Notes: generated by a model not told the origin, from the letters alone. A DNA stretch of 64,000 bases from an uncultured Aquimonas sp. (GCF_937888285.1 NZ_CALART010000111.1:1-64000); one strand, 5' to 3'; positions 26,647 through 38,199 are shown, numbered from the stretch's first letter. A program made the numbers and translations.

Positions 26647-27514
26647 ACAGCTCGGCGAAGCCCTCGGCATCCACCGCCGACAGTCCGCGCGCCTCGAACT
26701 CCGCCCACATGCGCCGCCAGCGCGCGCTGTCGCGCACCAGGGGGGCGACCAGGCGCGGGCAGGTGTCGCGCAGGATCGCGTCCATCAGCGGCTCGGGCGT
26801 GCTGCCGCTGTAGGCGTACCAGCTGCGCGCGGCGAACGCCGGGTCGTCGATGCAGGCCTTCGCGCCGCGGCTGATGATCCCGCGCAGGCGCTCCAGCAGA
26901 TCGGCGTGCTCACGCAGGAAGCCGGCGTGGGTGAACAGCTCCAGCGCGCTGAAGTTGGGGAAATCGCCCATTGCAGCGGTGACGAACTCATGGTCGAGGC
27001 CGGCGGCGCGTGCCTCCACGCCCTCGAAGTTGGCGAAGCACAGCCAGGCGCCGTCAAAGCCGGCCTGCAGGTTCTCAAGGTGCATGAAGCCGGCGCTCTC
27101 GATGGCGATACTTGCCGGGTCGAGGCTCACGCCCTGCTTCGCGGCCCAGCCCTTCAGGATCTCGCGGGCGATCGTGTCGGTGATGCCGCCGGCCACTGGC
27201 GATGCAAGACGGATGGGCTCACCGGCCAACAGCCTTCGCGCGCTCGAGGCATGCAGCAGGATGCCGCCCTCGGTCTCGAAGAAGCAGCCCAAGGCGCGCA
27301 GGCCGGGCCGGCGCGCATCGATCATGTGCAGGGGCTCGTTGCAGGCCAGCGCGACCTCGCCGGCAGCGACTGCGGCGAGGCCGTCGTAATGGTCGTCCGG
27401 CTGCAGCAGCTCGACCTCAAGGCCAGCCTCGCGATACCAGCCCTCGGTGATGCCGGCGATCAAAGGCAGATGGTCGGGGTTCAAGAACCATTCGAGGGCG
27501 AGCCGCAGCTTCAT
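26639..27514 (-). CDS. NMT1/THI5-like substrate-binding domain protein, no signal peptide
   Basis: 291 residues from ATG 27514 (MKLRLALEWFLNPDHLPL). The sequence is that of THI5-like/ABC substrate-binding proteins (ITEGWYREAGLEVELLQPDDHYDGLAAVAAGEVALACNEPL, then SPVAGGITDTIAREIL). Family members bind pyrimidine precursors of thiamine, or in yeast Thi5 supply the pyrimidine. No secretion signal, permease or ATPase gene is present, and the cysteine-rich CCCFC motif of Thi5 enzymes is absent. Role uncertain: cytoplasmic binding protein or divergent HMP-related enzyme. Confidence 0.75.
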   Translation of the reverse strand: MKLRLALEWFLNPDHLPLIAGITEGWYREAGLEVELLQPDDHYDGLAAVAAGEVALACNEPLHMIDARRPGLRALGCFFETEGGILLHASSARRLLAGEPIRLASPVAGGITDTIAREILKGWAAKQGVSLDPASIAIESAGFMHLENLQAGFDGAWLCFANFEGVEARAAGLDHEFVTAAMGDFPNFSALELFTHAGFLREHADLLERLRGIISRGAKACIDDPAFAARSWYAYSGSTPEPLMDAILRDTCPRLVAPLVRDSARWRRMWAEFEARGLSAVDAEGFAELYA

Positions 27515-27635
27515 GCACGGATCCGGAGCGGTGACAGGGGGGCGATGATCGCCGATCCGCGCTGCCTGTCCAAACGCGTCGCGCGACATCGAGCCCCAGA
27601 AGCCCGTCGGCGAACTCTGGTGCAGCTCGTCGGGT

Positions 27636-28916
27636 TCAGCCGGTTGCCAGCTCCACGCGATTGCGTCCGCTGCGCTTGGCGCGGTAAAGCGCCTCGTCGG
27701 CGGCATTGAACAGCTGCTCCAAGGTCTGGTCGGGCCGAAGGGTGGCGACGCCAAAACTCGCGGTGACCGTGAGGTCGCACTCGAAGGGCTCGGCTTCGAT
27801 CAGGCCACGCAGCTTCTCGGCGAGGCCGGCTGCCTGCCGCAGATCGCTGCCGCGGCAGAGCAGCACGAACTCCTCGCCGCCCCATCGAGCCAGCCGGTCG
27901 CTGTCGCGGATGCGTTCCTGCACGCGTTGGGCGAGCGCGCTCAGCACGCGGTCGCCTGCATTGTGGCCGCGCATGTCGTTGATGCGTTTGAAGTGGTCGA
28001 TATCCAGCAGGATCAAGGAAAGCGGCCCTTGGCGATCCGAAAGCGCCTCTCGGATGCCTTGCTCCAGGCCGTTCCGGTTCAGTGCGCCCGTGAGCGGATC
28101 CGTCTGCGCCTTGGTCTCCAACTGGCGCCCGCGGGCATCCAGCAGGGCGTTGATCTGCAGCAGTTCCTCCTCTCGCCGCCTGCGCAGCCTGAGCTCGCGC
28201 TTGAGGCCCAGCAGGCGATGCACAATCCAGCCGACGATCAGGCTCAGCCATCCCAGCACGAGGCCGAGATACAGCTGCTCCGTGGAGACGCGCTGGCCCT
28301 CCAGTTCGATCGCCTGCAGTTGGAAGCGGTGCTCGCCCAGTGCCGGCACGGTGCCGGTCTGCAATTCGATGCTCACCACGTTGTCGAATTGCGGATGGCC
28401 CAGCTGAGGGGCTATGCCATAGGCGCTCATCCACCAGTTGGCGACGTAGAAGTCGCGCATGTCCACATCCAGCCGCGCTTCGCCGGCGCTGAACTCGACC
28501 TGGTTGAACTTGGTCGACAGCGGATCCTCGCTTCGGCTGTAACGGGGATCGAAGTTGCGCAGGAACAGACGCAAGGTGCGAGCCGGCCCTTCGTATCGAA
28601 GGTGCATGCGCAGACGGTCGTAGCGGCTCAGGTCGAGTCCGCCCGTTCGATCGCGACCGAGCAGGATCTCGAAGCCGCAGAAGGGGTAGGCCGTAACGCT
28701 ACGCAGCTCGCAGCGCCAGCTGAAGTCGGGGGATGACAGCGGCTCGACCACGCTGTCGCCGCCGATCTCGGCATCATCGCGGACGGCTGTCACATAGCCG
28801 CCGCCGGGCTGGATCAGCAGTCGCGTGCGCAGCAGGCTGGGGCCCGCCGCGAGCAGGGCAAGCGACAGCAGCACCAGCAGGATAAGCAGCGACTCGATCT
28901 TCAACAGCAGCTTCAT
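27636..28916 (-). CDS. Membrane diguanylate cyclase with periplasmic CIA30-like sensor
   Basis: 426 residues from ATG 28916. TM1 is at about 6-24 and TM2 at about 214-234; they enclose a periplasmic beta-sandwich that resembles CIA30/galactose-binding folds (LSRYDRLRMHLRYEGPARTLRLFLRNFDP). A short coiled coil leads to the GGDEF domain: active site GGEEF (346-350), inhibitory I-site RDSD (337-340), DIDHFKRIND and QTDPLTGALNRNG. It should make c-di-GMP with product feedback. It could feed the pga system in this window, since PgaC/PgaD respond to c-di-GMP in E. coli. Confidence 0.93.
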   Translation of the reverse strand: MKLLLKIESLLILLVLLSLALLAAGPSLLRTRLLIQPGGGYVTAVRDDAEIGGDSVVEPLSSPDFSWRCELRSVTAYPFCGFEILLGRDRTGGLDLSRYDRLRMHLRYEGPARTLRLFLRNFDPRYSRSEDPLSTKFNQVEFSAGEARLDVDMRDFYVANWWMSAYGIAPQLGHPQFDNVVSIELQTGTVPALGEHRFQLQAIELEGQRVSTEQLYLGLVLGWLSLIVGWIVHRLLGLKRELRLRRRREEELLQINALLDARGRQLETKAQTDPLTGALNRNGLEQGIREALSDRQGPLSLILLDIDHFKRINDMRGHNAGDRVLSALAQRVQERIRDSDRLARWGGEEFVLLCRGSDLRQAAGLAEKLRGLIEAEPFECDLTVTASFGVATLRPDQTLEQLFNAADEALYRAKRSGRNRVELATG

Positions 28917-29084
28917 GGCCTCCTCGCGGGCGAGGCGTACCCGGTCGGGCCCCCGCGGGAAACTGCCGTGCAAACGGCATGCCGCAAACCGGTGTGGCCC
29001 CCACTCTTGTGGCGAAGGACTACGCTTGCAGGGGGGCAGCTGTTCAGTCGGCGCGCGCGGTTTCTTCGCCAACCCGGCACCGAC

Positions 29085-29498
29085 TCAAGTCGGGTCGCCC
29101 CCGGCATACGCCAGCAACCGACTCTGCAGGCTGCCGCAATGCAGCTCCAGCAGGTTGTCGTCGTAGTCATGGAAGTACAGCGAGACGCCTTCGCCCTCGA
29201 TGCGCGGGCGCGGCGCCTGCACTTCGGCGCCCAGTGCGCGCAGCCGTGACTCGAAGGCCGGCAGTTCGTCGGCGCCGACTTCGAAGGCAGCGTGGCGGTA
29301 GCTGCGCGAGCCGGGCTCGCCCTGCATCAGCGCGATCCACACGCCGCCCAGCAGAAAGTACTTCTCCGGCGAGCGCGAGTGGAACTGATCACCGCTGTCG
29401 TAGACCTGCTCGGCACCCAGACCCTCGACCCACAGCCGCGCGCTGCGTTCGAGATCGCGCACGACGAAGGTGAGGTGGCTGAGGCCGGTGATGGGCAT
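29085..29498 (-). CDS. FosX-like fosfomycin resistance hydrolase (VOC fold)
   Basis: 137 residues from ATG 29498 (MPITGLSHLTFVVRDLERS), 4 nt after the mutS stop. The sequence follows the FosX pattern: metal ligands His in GLSHLTF, His in YRHAAF and Glu in LLELHCG. The SPEKYFLLGGVWIALMQGE stretch contains the glutamate used by FosX as general base. FosX adds water to fosfomycin; the family also includes poor hydrolases of unknown natural role. Expression probably comes from the mutS transcript. Confidence 0.8.
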   Translation of the reverse strand: MPITGLSHLTFVVRDLERSARLWVEGLGAEQVYDSGDQFHSRSPEKYFLLGGVWIALMQGEPGSRSYRHAAFEVGADELPAFESRLRALGAEVQAPRPRIEGEGVSLYFHDYDDNLLELHCGSLQSRLLAYAGGDPT

Positions 29499-29502
29499 GG
29501 CG

Positions 29503-32085
<2,583 letters not shown>

Positions 32086-32336
32086 CCGGAACCGGCGGGG
32101 CGCTGCGGGCCGCGAAGTCTAGCAAGGCGAGCGCGAGCCCCCCGCCGCGCAGCCAGGAGGTCGGCGCCTCGTCGGGGGGCAGCGCAACCGGCCACGTACC
32201 CAGCCCGCGGAGTCCGGACGCCCCCGGGAAGAAGTCGTTCGAACCTCCCTTAAGGGATTCGTCTTCGTTCTCCGCTTCCACATGCGACCACGTCCGCAAG
32301 CCGCGGTCGTGGCTGTCCCCTTCAGGAGGTTGTGCC

Positions 32337-32705
32337 GTGAAGCTCACTGCCCCCGCGGCCGGCGCGTGCGTGCCGTCGCTCATGTCCGTGTCCCGGCAAC
32401 GCGCCGCGCGCGTCGGGCGGCGTCGGTTCCGCGCGGTCGTCATCGCCACCGCATTGCTCGCCACGATTCCGCCTGCGCCCGCATCCACGCCCGAGACCGG
32501 CGGCTACGTGATCGAGCGCCATGCCATCCACTCCGGCGGCACCTCGCGCGCCAGCGGCGGGGACTACGAGCTTTCCGGCACGGCCGGCCAGCCCGCCCCT
32601 GGGCCGTCCAGCGGCGGCGGCTACACGCTGGACGCCGGCTTCATCTGGCCCCTGCGCGATGTGCCCGGCGACGGGGTGTTTCGCGACGGCTTCGAAGGAC
32701 CATGA
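32337..32705 (+). CDS. Small secreted protein with FxDGFE tail
   Basis: 122 residues from GTG 32337, with AGGAGG 7 nt upstream. A long basic n-region leads to a signal peptide ending PPAPA. The mature part carries a repeated motif common in secreted proteobacterial proteins (RHAIHSGGTSRASGGDYELSGTAGQ, then SGGGYTLDAGFIWP). It ends DGVFRDGFEGP, the tail shared with 7078-8445 and 35120-37231. The stop overlaps the next ATG (ATGA), so it is coupled to the collagen-like array. Confidence 0.72.
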   Translation: MKLTAPAAGACVPSLMSVSRQRAARVGRRRFRAVVIATALLATIPPAPASTPETGGYVIERHAIHSGGTSRASGGDYELSGTAGQPAPGPSSGGGYTLDAGFIWPLRDVPGDGVFRDGFEGP

Positions 32706-33468
32706 CGATGCGCCGCGTCTTCACCTTCGCGCTGCTCGTCGCTGCGTTCCATGTCGCGGCCCAAGCCCAGACGCCGCACTTCACCTACCAGGGCCAGCTG
32801 AGCCAGAACGGCCAACCGGTGAACGGCGCGCGCGATCTCTCGTTCCAGCTGGTCAGCGCCGCCAGCGGAGGGGTCTGGCTCGGCTCGCCGATCAACGCCC
32901 CAGCGTGGCCGGTGATCGATGGCCTGTTTACCATCGAGCTCAGGTTTTCCAACGCGCCTCGTCCGTCCCCCTGTGGATCGAAGTGCGCGTCGACGGCATA
33001 CCCGTGCTGCCGCGGCAGCAGATCGTCGCGGCTCCCATCGCACAGTCCGCGCAGTGGGGCCTTGAAGGGCCGCCGGGCGAGCAAGGCCCCCAGGGCGGCT
33101 TCGGCCCGCCCGGTGAGCCCGGCCTGTTGCCCAACCGGAGCTGCGCGTCGAACCAGGTCATCGGCACCTTGTCCAACTTCTCGGCCGGCTGTCGCGACCG
33201 CGGCATCAGCGATTGGCGGCGCATGAGCACGGACTTCATGGTCGGCAACCTCGCCGTCGAGCAGCGCAGGGTGGCATGTCAGCCCGGCGAGGTCGTCCTC
33301 GGCGGGGGCATCGAACAACTGCAGCGCGGTAGCGACTTCGGTTTCGAGGTCCGCGTCATCGAGTCCTTCCCGACCTTCGTCGACGGGCTGTGGGCCTGGC
33401 AGCTCGCGGTCTACAACACCGGGACGCCCGCGTCCCTGCGTGGCTTCGCCACCTGCGCGCAACCGTGA
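32702..33468 (+). pseudogene. Collagen-like secreted protein, first paralogue, frameshifted
   Basis: It begins ATG 32702 with a signal peptide (ends VAAQAQ) and TPHFTYQGQLSQNGQPVNGARDL in frame. After IELRFSNA near 32950 the frame must change by one: WIEVRVDGIPVLPRQQ, a collagen-like tract GPPGEQGPQGGFGPPGEPG and the conserved end LRGFATCAQP continue in another frame. Two intact paralogues follow. The segment between LRF and the conserved WIEV/WLEV measures 26 nt against 27 in both, so a single base is missing. Either a recent pseudogene or a sequencing error. Confidence 0.75.
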
Positions 33469-33494
33469 TCGGCGCGCGCCAAGGAACTTCGCCC

Positions 33495-34271
33495 ATGAAC
33501 CCGTGGTTGTTGCGCTTGCTGTTGTGCTGTACCGCCGTGGTTGTCCAGGATGCCTGGGCCCAGCCCCCCTTCAGATACCAGGGTGAATTGCGCTTGGACG
33601 AGGCTCCGGTGAACGGAACACGAAGCCTCGAGTTCGCCCTGTTTGATCGTGCCTCCGGAGGTGCACAGATCGGTGCGACCTTCCATGCGCCGGACTGGCC
33701 CATCGTGGACGGCCTTCTGGCCATCGACCTCAGCTTTCCCGACGCCCTGCAGGGACAGCAGCGCTGGCTGGAGGTGCGGGTTGACGGAACGGCCCTGCGG
33801 CCCCGGCAAGCCGTCCTCGGCGCGCCATTCGCCGCTCGTGCCCTGAGTGGAAATCGCGGTCCGGTGGGCCCGCGTGGGCCGACGGGGCCGCAGGGGCCAC
33901 GCGGGCCCAGCGCCCAGGTGCAGGCGACTGACTGCGGTGCGGGGAACGCGGTGCGGGCGGTGGGCAACTACGGGAATGTCATCTGCGTGACCGATCTCCT
34001 CAACAACTGGCGTCGGGTGAGCACGGATTTCGAACTGGACAATCTGCGCGCCATCACAGCCCGGGTGACCTGTCGAGCGGACGAGGTGGTGCTGGGCGGC
34101 GGCATCGAGCAGCTGCAGCGCGACTCATCGGGCCGCCCGGCAAACCGGGAGCTGCAGATCCTTGAGTCGCTGCCAACCTTTCTCGACGGTCACTGGCGCT
34201 GGCAGGTCTCGATACTCAATCGCGGTCCTTACGCGCAACTGCGGCTGTTCGCGACGTGCTCGCGCATCTGA
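33495..34271 (+). CDS. Secreted collagen-like protein, second paralogue
   Basis: 258 residues with AAGGAAC 8 nt before the ATG. A signal peptide (ends DAWA) is followed by FRYQGELRLDEAPVNGTRSLEFALFD, a domain seen in secreted tail-fibre-like and collagen-like bacterial proteins. Then WLEVRVDGTALRPRQ, six Gly-Xaa-Yaa triplets (GPVGPRGPTGPQGPRGPS), and a C-terminal domain with ADEVVLGGGIEQLQRDS and LESLPTFLDGHWRWQVSILN. The triplet tract is too short for a stable triple helix without flanking trimer domains. Role unknown; probably surface or extracellular. Confidence 0.78.
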   Translation: MNPWLLRLLLCCTAVVVQDAWAQPPFRYQGELRLDEAPVNGTRSLEFALFDRASGGAQIGATFHAPDWPIVDGLLAIDLSFPDALQGQQRWLEVRVDGTALRPRQAVLGAPFAARALSGNRGPVGPRGPTGPQGPRGPSAQVQATDCGAGNAVRAVGNYGNVICVTDLLNNWRRVSTDFELDNLRAITARVTCRADEVVLGGGIEQLQRDSSGRPANRELQILESLPTFLDGHWRWQVSILNRGPYAQLRLFATCSRI

Positions 34272-34296
34272 GACACCCACCTTGAGAGGAACCGCC

Positions 34297-35073
34297 ATGC
34301 GCAATCTCACCTTCGCGATCTTCCTGCTCATGACCTGCATGGCTGCACGAGCGCAGGTGACGCAGACAGCGGCCTTCACCTACCAGGGGCAGCTGCGGCA
34401 GGCGGGCGCGCCCGTGGATGGGGCTCGTGACCTTGAGTTCGCGTTGTTCGATAGCGCCAGCGGTGGCAGCCAGATCGGAGCGACGGTGGATGCCCCGTCA
34501 TGGCCCATTGTCGGCGGACTTTTCACCATCGACCTCAGCTTTCCCGGGGCCTTCTCCGGGCCGCAGCGTTGGCTGGAGGTGCGCGTCGACGGCGCACCGA
34601 TGCTGCCGCGGCAGCCCATCACGCCGGTGCCGTTCGCGCAGTTCGCCCTGTCCGGCACGACCGGACCCGCAGGGCCCGAGGGGCCGGTCGGAGAGCCAGG
34701 GTTCCCGGGGTCGGTTCCAGCAGCGGGCTGCGCGCCAGGCGATGCGCTCCGCTCGATCAGCGAAGGTGGATTCCTTTTCTCCTGCCATACCGCCGGTCTG
34801 CACGACTGGACTCGGCCCAGCGCCGAGGTGTCCGTGCCTGGTGGCGCGGTCCGAACGCAGATCGTGCGCTGCCCCGATGGCGCCATCGTGATCTCGGGTG
34901 GCGTAGAGAGCCTCGAACGTTCCAGCGTTGGTACGCCAGGCCAGACGACGCTGCGCATCTCCGAGTCCTTCCCCACCTTCGACGGGGGCCGCTGGGGCTG
35001 GCAAGTCGCCCTCTACAACACCGGCGGGGTCGTGATGCCGCTGCGCGCGTTCGCGGTCTGCGCCGGCAACTGA
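34297..35073 (+). CDS. Secreted collagen-like protein, third paralogue
   Basis: 258 residues with GAGAGGAA before the ATG and a signal peptide ending AARA. Same architecture as the two genes before it: FTYQGQLRQAGAPVDGARDLEFALFD, WLEVRVDGAPMLPRQP, a collagen-like tract (GTTGPAGPEGPVGEPGFPGS) and a C-terminal domain with PDGAIVISGGVESLERS and SESFPTFDGGRWGWQVALYNT. Each paralogue keeps a pair of cysteines in the last half, probably a disulfide. The array looks like tandem duplication followed by divergence. Confidence 0.78.
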   Translation: MRNLTFAIFLLMTCMAARAQVTQTAAFTYQGQLRQAGAPVDGARDLEFALFDSASGGSQIGATVDAPSWPIVGGLFTIDLSFPGAFSGPQRWLEVRVDGAPMLPRQPITPVPFAQFALSGTTGPAGPEGPVGEPGFPGSVPAAGCAPGDALRSISEGGFLFSCHTAGLHDWTRPSAEVSVPGGAVRTQIVRCPDGAIVISGGVESLERSSVGTPGQTTLRISESFPTFDGGRWGWQVALYNTGGVVMPLRAFAVCAGN

Positions 35074-35119
35074 GGCCCCGAGGGCGGGCAGCGGACGCGT
35101 CCTGTTCCGCGGCGATCGC

Positions 35120-37231
35120 CTACCAGGTCGTCGCCTCGAAGCCGTTGCGGAAGATCCGCTCCTCGCGCGGCGCGCGGCAGCGCTCCGCCTGGGCGCCATC
35201 GACGATCAGGTTGAAGGCAACGTTCGGCGGAAAGGTCGGCGTGCCGCTGCCCTCGGCGACGATGAACCAGCGGCCCGGCGCCCCGGCACCGCTGGCCGCG
35301 CGGTACTCCAGGCTGTAGCGCTGCGGATTGTTGACCGTCAGTCCGTCGAGCGGATCGTCGACGCGGCCGACCACCGGTGCCGCGCAGGCGTTGTCGTCCA
35401 GCAGCGGATGCTCGATGCGCAGCTCGCGCACGCTCTGGCCGCCGGGGCTCAGCTGCAGCGCATTCGGCGACAGCAGCGGCGCCACCATCAGATTGAAGCT
35501 GAGGTTGGCGGGCATGGCGCTGCCGTCCTCGTTGCGCAGCTGCCAGCGGCCGCCGCCTGCGCTGGTCCAGGCCAGCCCGATCGGCACATCGTGGTAGGCG
35601 CCTTCCCAGCGCTGCAGGGCGATCGCGATCGCAAAGCTGAGGCCGTTGAGGGAGGCGTGGTCGATGCGCGAGAGCGCGCCGCTGCTGTTGGCGGCGCTGG
35701 TCAGGTGGGCGAATCCGGTCTTGCTGGCGACCGGGGCGATCACGTGGAAGCGCTGGCCCGGATTCATGGTGCTGTTGATGTCCTGGTGGAAGATCGACCA
35801 GCCGCTCGCGCTCTGCGGGTTGCGATAGACGCCGAGGTGCTGGCCGCTGGCGGGCGTGGCTGGCAGCGTGCGCTGCGCGCTGACGGCAAGCCGATCCGCC
35901 TCAAGAAGCTGGATGGGAAAGGGCTGCACGTAGGCTTCGTTGAAGAACACGGTCTGCGCGGTGGTCGTGATCACCGCGGCGCCTTCGCCATTGGCCTCGA
36001 AGGCGCCGATGTCGACCACGCCCAAGGCGCTGCGACGCTCGCCGTCGGCGTCGAAGCCGAGGCCGGAGGCGTCGGCCGCGCTACCGGCATTGATCGCCGG
36101 TGAGCTCGCACGCAGGCGCGGATACTCCATCGACTCGACCTGCGGGTCGACGTTGAGGGTGCCGGGGCCGGGCGTCCAGCTGTCGCCGCCCGTGGCGAAC
36201 AGCAGGTTGTTGGCATTGGTGGTGTTGGCGGCCTCCAGCAGCACGCCGCTCGCGCTCTGCCAGGCGATCAGGTTGTTGGCCGCGCGCAGGCTGGCGGGCT
36301 GCGTGCTGCCCAAGCCTCCGGCGGCGAGGCCGCGCTGCCCCTGCAGCAGGCTGTTGTTGACGATGACGCCGGTGCCGCCGGGCACGTTCATGACCAGGGC
36401 GAAGCTCTCCCCGCTGCCGCCGACGATCAGATTGCTCTCGGCGCGCAGGGTGCTGCCGGCGCCGCGGGTATGCAGGTACAGCGCAGTCTCCTCGCGTGGG
36501 CCGAACACGCGGTTGGCGCTGGCGCGCGCGCTGCTGCCCCCGACCAGATTGAAGGCGGTGATGCCGAAGCCGCTGCGCCCGCTGCCCGGCAGCACGCGGT
36601 TGCGGAAGAAGTTCACGTTCAGCGCGCCGCTGAAGTTCTGGGTCACGCAGATGCCGCCGAAGGCATCGCCGGCGCGCGCGCCGCCGCGCGCGACCACGCT
36701 GTCGCCGATGTTGATCTGGCGCGCCGCACTACCGCCGACGCTGACCTGCAGCCCACACGCGCCGGATAGCTGATCGGCAGCGCCCAGTTCCAGCACGCGC
36801 AGGCGCTGCAGGTCGATCAGGCTGCCGTCCACGGTGCTGAGGTCGTTCACCTCCACGCCGCCGCGACGGAAGCTGAGATCGGACAGGCGCACGGTATGGC
36901 TGCCGGCGCCGAGGTTCACCCGCAGGCTGCGCTCGGGCGCGAACACCGCGTCGATGCCGGGGGCGGCGCGCAGGTTCAGCGAGCGGGTGATCTCGATGTC
37001 CTCGTTGATCGGCGTGTAGCGGTCCGGGTTGTTCTGCTCGTCGCCGACGATGCGGATGGAGTCGCCGGCGCCGGCGTTGTCGATGCAGGCCTGCAGGCTG
37101 CCGGCGCAGGGCCCGCCGAAGACCGTGTCGGGCCACTGCCAATCGGCGGCCTGACTGGTCAGGGGAAGGGCACAGAGCAGGGCGAGCAGCGGCGCCAGGG
37201 CATGCGGCAGGGCAGGGCAGGGTCGTTTCAT
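35120..37231 (-). CDS. Large secreted right-handed beta-helix-like protein with FxNGFE tail
   Basis: 703 residues from ATG 37231. A signal peptide ends TSQAA. The mature half (30-400) has short repeated strands and Asn/Gly turns of a parallel beta helix (VRLSDLSFRRGGVEVND, INIGDSVVARGG, NLIVGGSGESFALVMN). Later it has ALGVVDIGAFEANGEG, the DIGAFE motif typical of CSLREA-type beta-helix proteins. The second half is beta-rich with two FNLMVAP/FNLIVDG repeats. The last residues are ERIFRNGFEATTW. No catalytic motif is seen. It is convergent with the collagen-like array. Confidence 0.75.
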   Translation of the reverse strand: MKRPCPALPHALAPLLALLCALPLTSQAADWQWPDTVFGGPCAGSLQACIDNAGAGDSIRIVGDEQNNPDRYTPINEDIEITRSLNLRAAPGIDAVFAPERSLRVNLGAGSHTVRLSDLSFRRGGVEVNDLSTVDGSLIDLQRLRVLELGAADQLSGACGLQVSVGGSAARQINIGDSVVARGGARAGDAFGGICVTQNFSGALNVNFFRNRVLPGSGRSGFGITAFNLVGGSSARASANRVFGPREETALYLHTRGAGSTLRAESNLIVGGSGESFALVMNVPGGTGVIVNNSLLQGQRGLAAGGLGSTQPASLRAANNLIAWQSASGVLLEAANTTNANNLLFATGGDSWTPGPGTLNVDPQVESMEYPRLRASSPAINAGSAADASGLGFDADGERRSALGVVDIGAFEANGEGAAVITTTAQTVFFNEAYVQPFPIQLLEADRLAVSAQRTLPATPASGQHLGVYRNPQSASGWSIFHQDINSTMNPGQRFHVIAPVASKTGFAHLTSAANSSGALSRIDHASLNGLSFAIAIALQRWEGAYHDVPIGLAWTSAGGGRWQLRNEDGSAMPANLSFNLMVAPLLSPNALQLSPGGQSVRELRIEHPLLDDNACAAPVVGRVDDPLDGLTVNNPQRYSLEYRAASGAGAPGRWFIVAEGSGTPTFPPNVAFNLIVDGAQAERCRAPREERIFRNGFEATTW

Positions 37232-37581
37232 GGCGGGCTCCGGGGGGTGTCCTGGATGCCCATGCGTAGCGCGGCGGCGAATCCGTGCATCCACCCCTGC
37301 CGGGCGCCGGCGGCTGGCCCTATGGCAAGGCTGCAGAATTCAGCGTTGTCGCGCGCCATGGAGGGCGCGCCCGCGGATCGAGCGCGTAAGCGCCTGATGC
37401 AGCGCAAGCGAGTCCGAACCCGTGCCGGACGCGCGATCACTGATCCAGGCCAGGATGGACTTGACCAGTGTTGCCCTATAGTTCCGCCCCGGACACTGTC
37501 GCGGCCGGACCCCATGCCCCCATCGCCCGCTTTCGAGAGGCTTGCTGCGTCGGCTGCGCTCCGCCTGCGGGGGGCTTGCCC
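37232..37581. other. Divergent promoter region of the beta-helix gene and the ECF sigma gene
   Basis: 350 nt with no supported gene. TATAGT at 37477-37482 is the best -10-like word toward the sigma gene, but TTGACC (37461) is only 10 nt away, so no standard sigma-70 promoter can be called. An in-frame extension of the sigma ORF into this region lacks conservation signals. Confidence 0.4.
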
Positions 37582-38199
37582 ATGAGCGAGGGAATGGCCG
37601 AAGCCGAGGCGCTGTCGCGCGAGCTGGGCGAAAGCCTGAGCGCGGGCCTGACCGGCCTGCTGGCGCGGCTTGACACGGCCCAGCCGGGCGCGCTGGATCA
37701 GCTCATCGCCGCCGCCCAGAACGACCTTCGCCGGATTGCCCGGCGCGAGCGGCTGTCGATGGGAGCCGGCGAAACCCTGTCGACCACGGCGCTGGTCAAT
37801 GAGGCCTATCTCAAGCTCGCCGGCGCGCGCCTGCCCGAGAATGTCGATCGCCGCCTGTTCTTCGGCATCGCCGCGCGCTGCATGCGCCAGGTGCTGGTCG
37901 ATCATTTCCGCGCGGCGCGCGCCGACAAGCGCGGCGGCGGCGCCTTGGCGCTGTCCCTGTCCGCGGCCGAAGATCTGCCGGCCGAGGGCGTGCTCGATCT
38001 GGTCGAGCTCGATGCCGCGCTGGCCGCGCTGGAGAAGGTCAGCGCACGGGCCGCCGAAGTGGTGCAGCTGCGCTATTTCGCCGGGCTGACCGATCGCGAG
38101 ATCGCCGAGCTGCTGCAGGTCAATGAGGTCACGGTCCGCCGCGACTGGCTGAAGGCGCGCGGCTGGCTGTTCGGCTTTCTTGGCGGCGCGCCGGCATGA
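37582..38199 (+). CDS. ECF-family sigma factor (TIGR02999-type)
   Basis: 205 residues from ATG 37582. Region 2 is LIAAAQNDLRRIARRERLSMG, then TTALVNEAYLKLAG and ARCMRQVLVDHFRAARADKRGGG. Region 4 is ARAAEVVQLRYFAGLTDREIAELLQVNEVTVRRDWLKARGWL, a clear helix-turn-helix. This subgroup is usually encoded next to a Ser/Thr kinase, as here: the stop overlaps the kinase start by 4 nt. No anti-sigma gene is present; phosphorylation by the kinase is the likely control. Confidence 0.9.
   Translation: MSEGMAEAEALSRELGESLSAGLTGLLARLDTAQPGALDQLIAAAQNDLRRIARRERLSMGAGETLSTTALVNEAYLKLAGARLPENVDRRLFFGIAARCMRQVLVDHFRAARADKRGGGALALSLSAAEDLPAEGVLDLVELDAALAALEKVSARAAEVVQLRYFAGLTDREIAELLQVNEVTVRRDWLKARGWLFGFLGGAPA

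Noticed and set aside
37461..37482. Sigma-70 promoter TTGACC...TATAGT before the ECF sigma gene
   Set aside because: The spacer is only 10 nt, far from 17.
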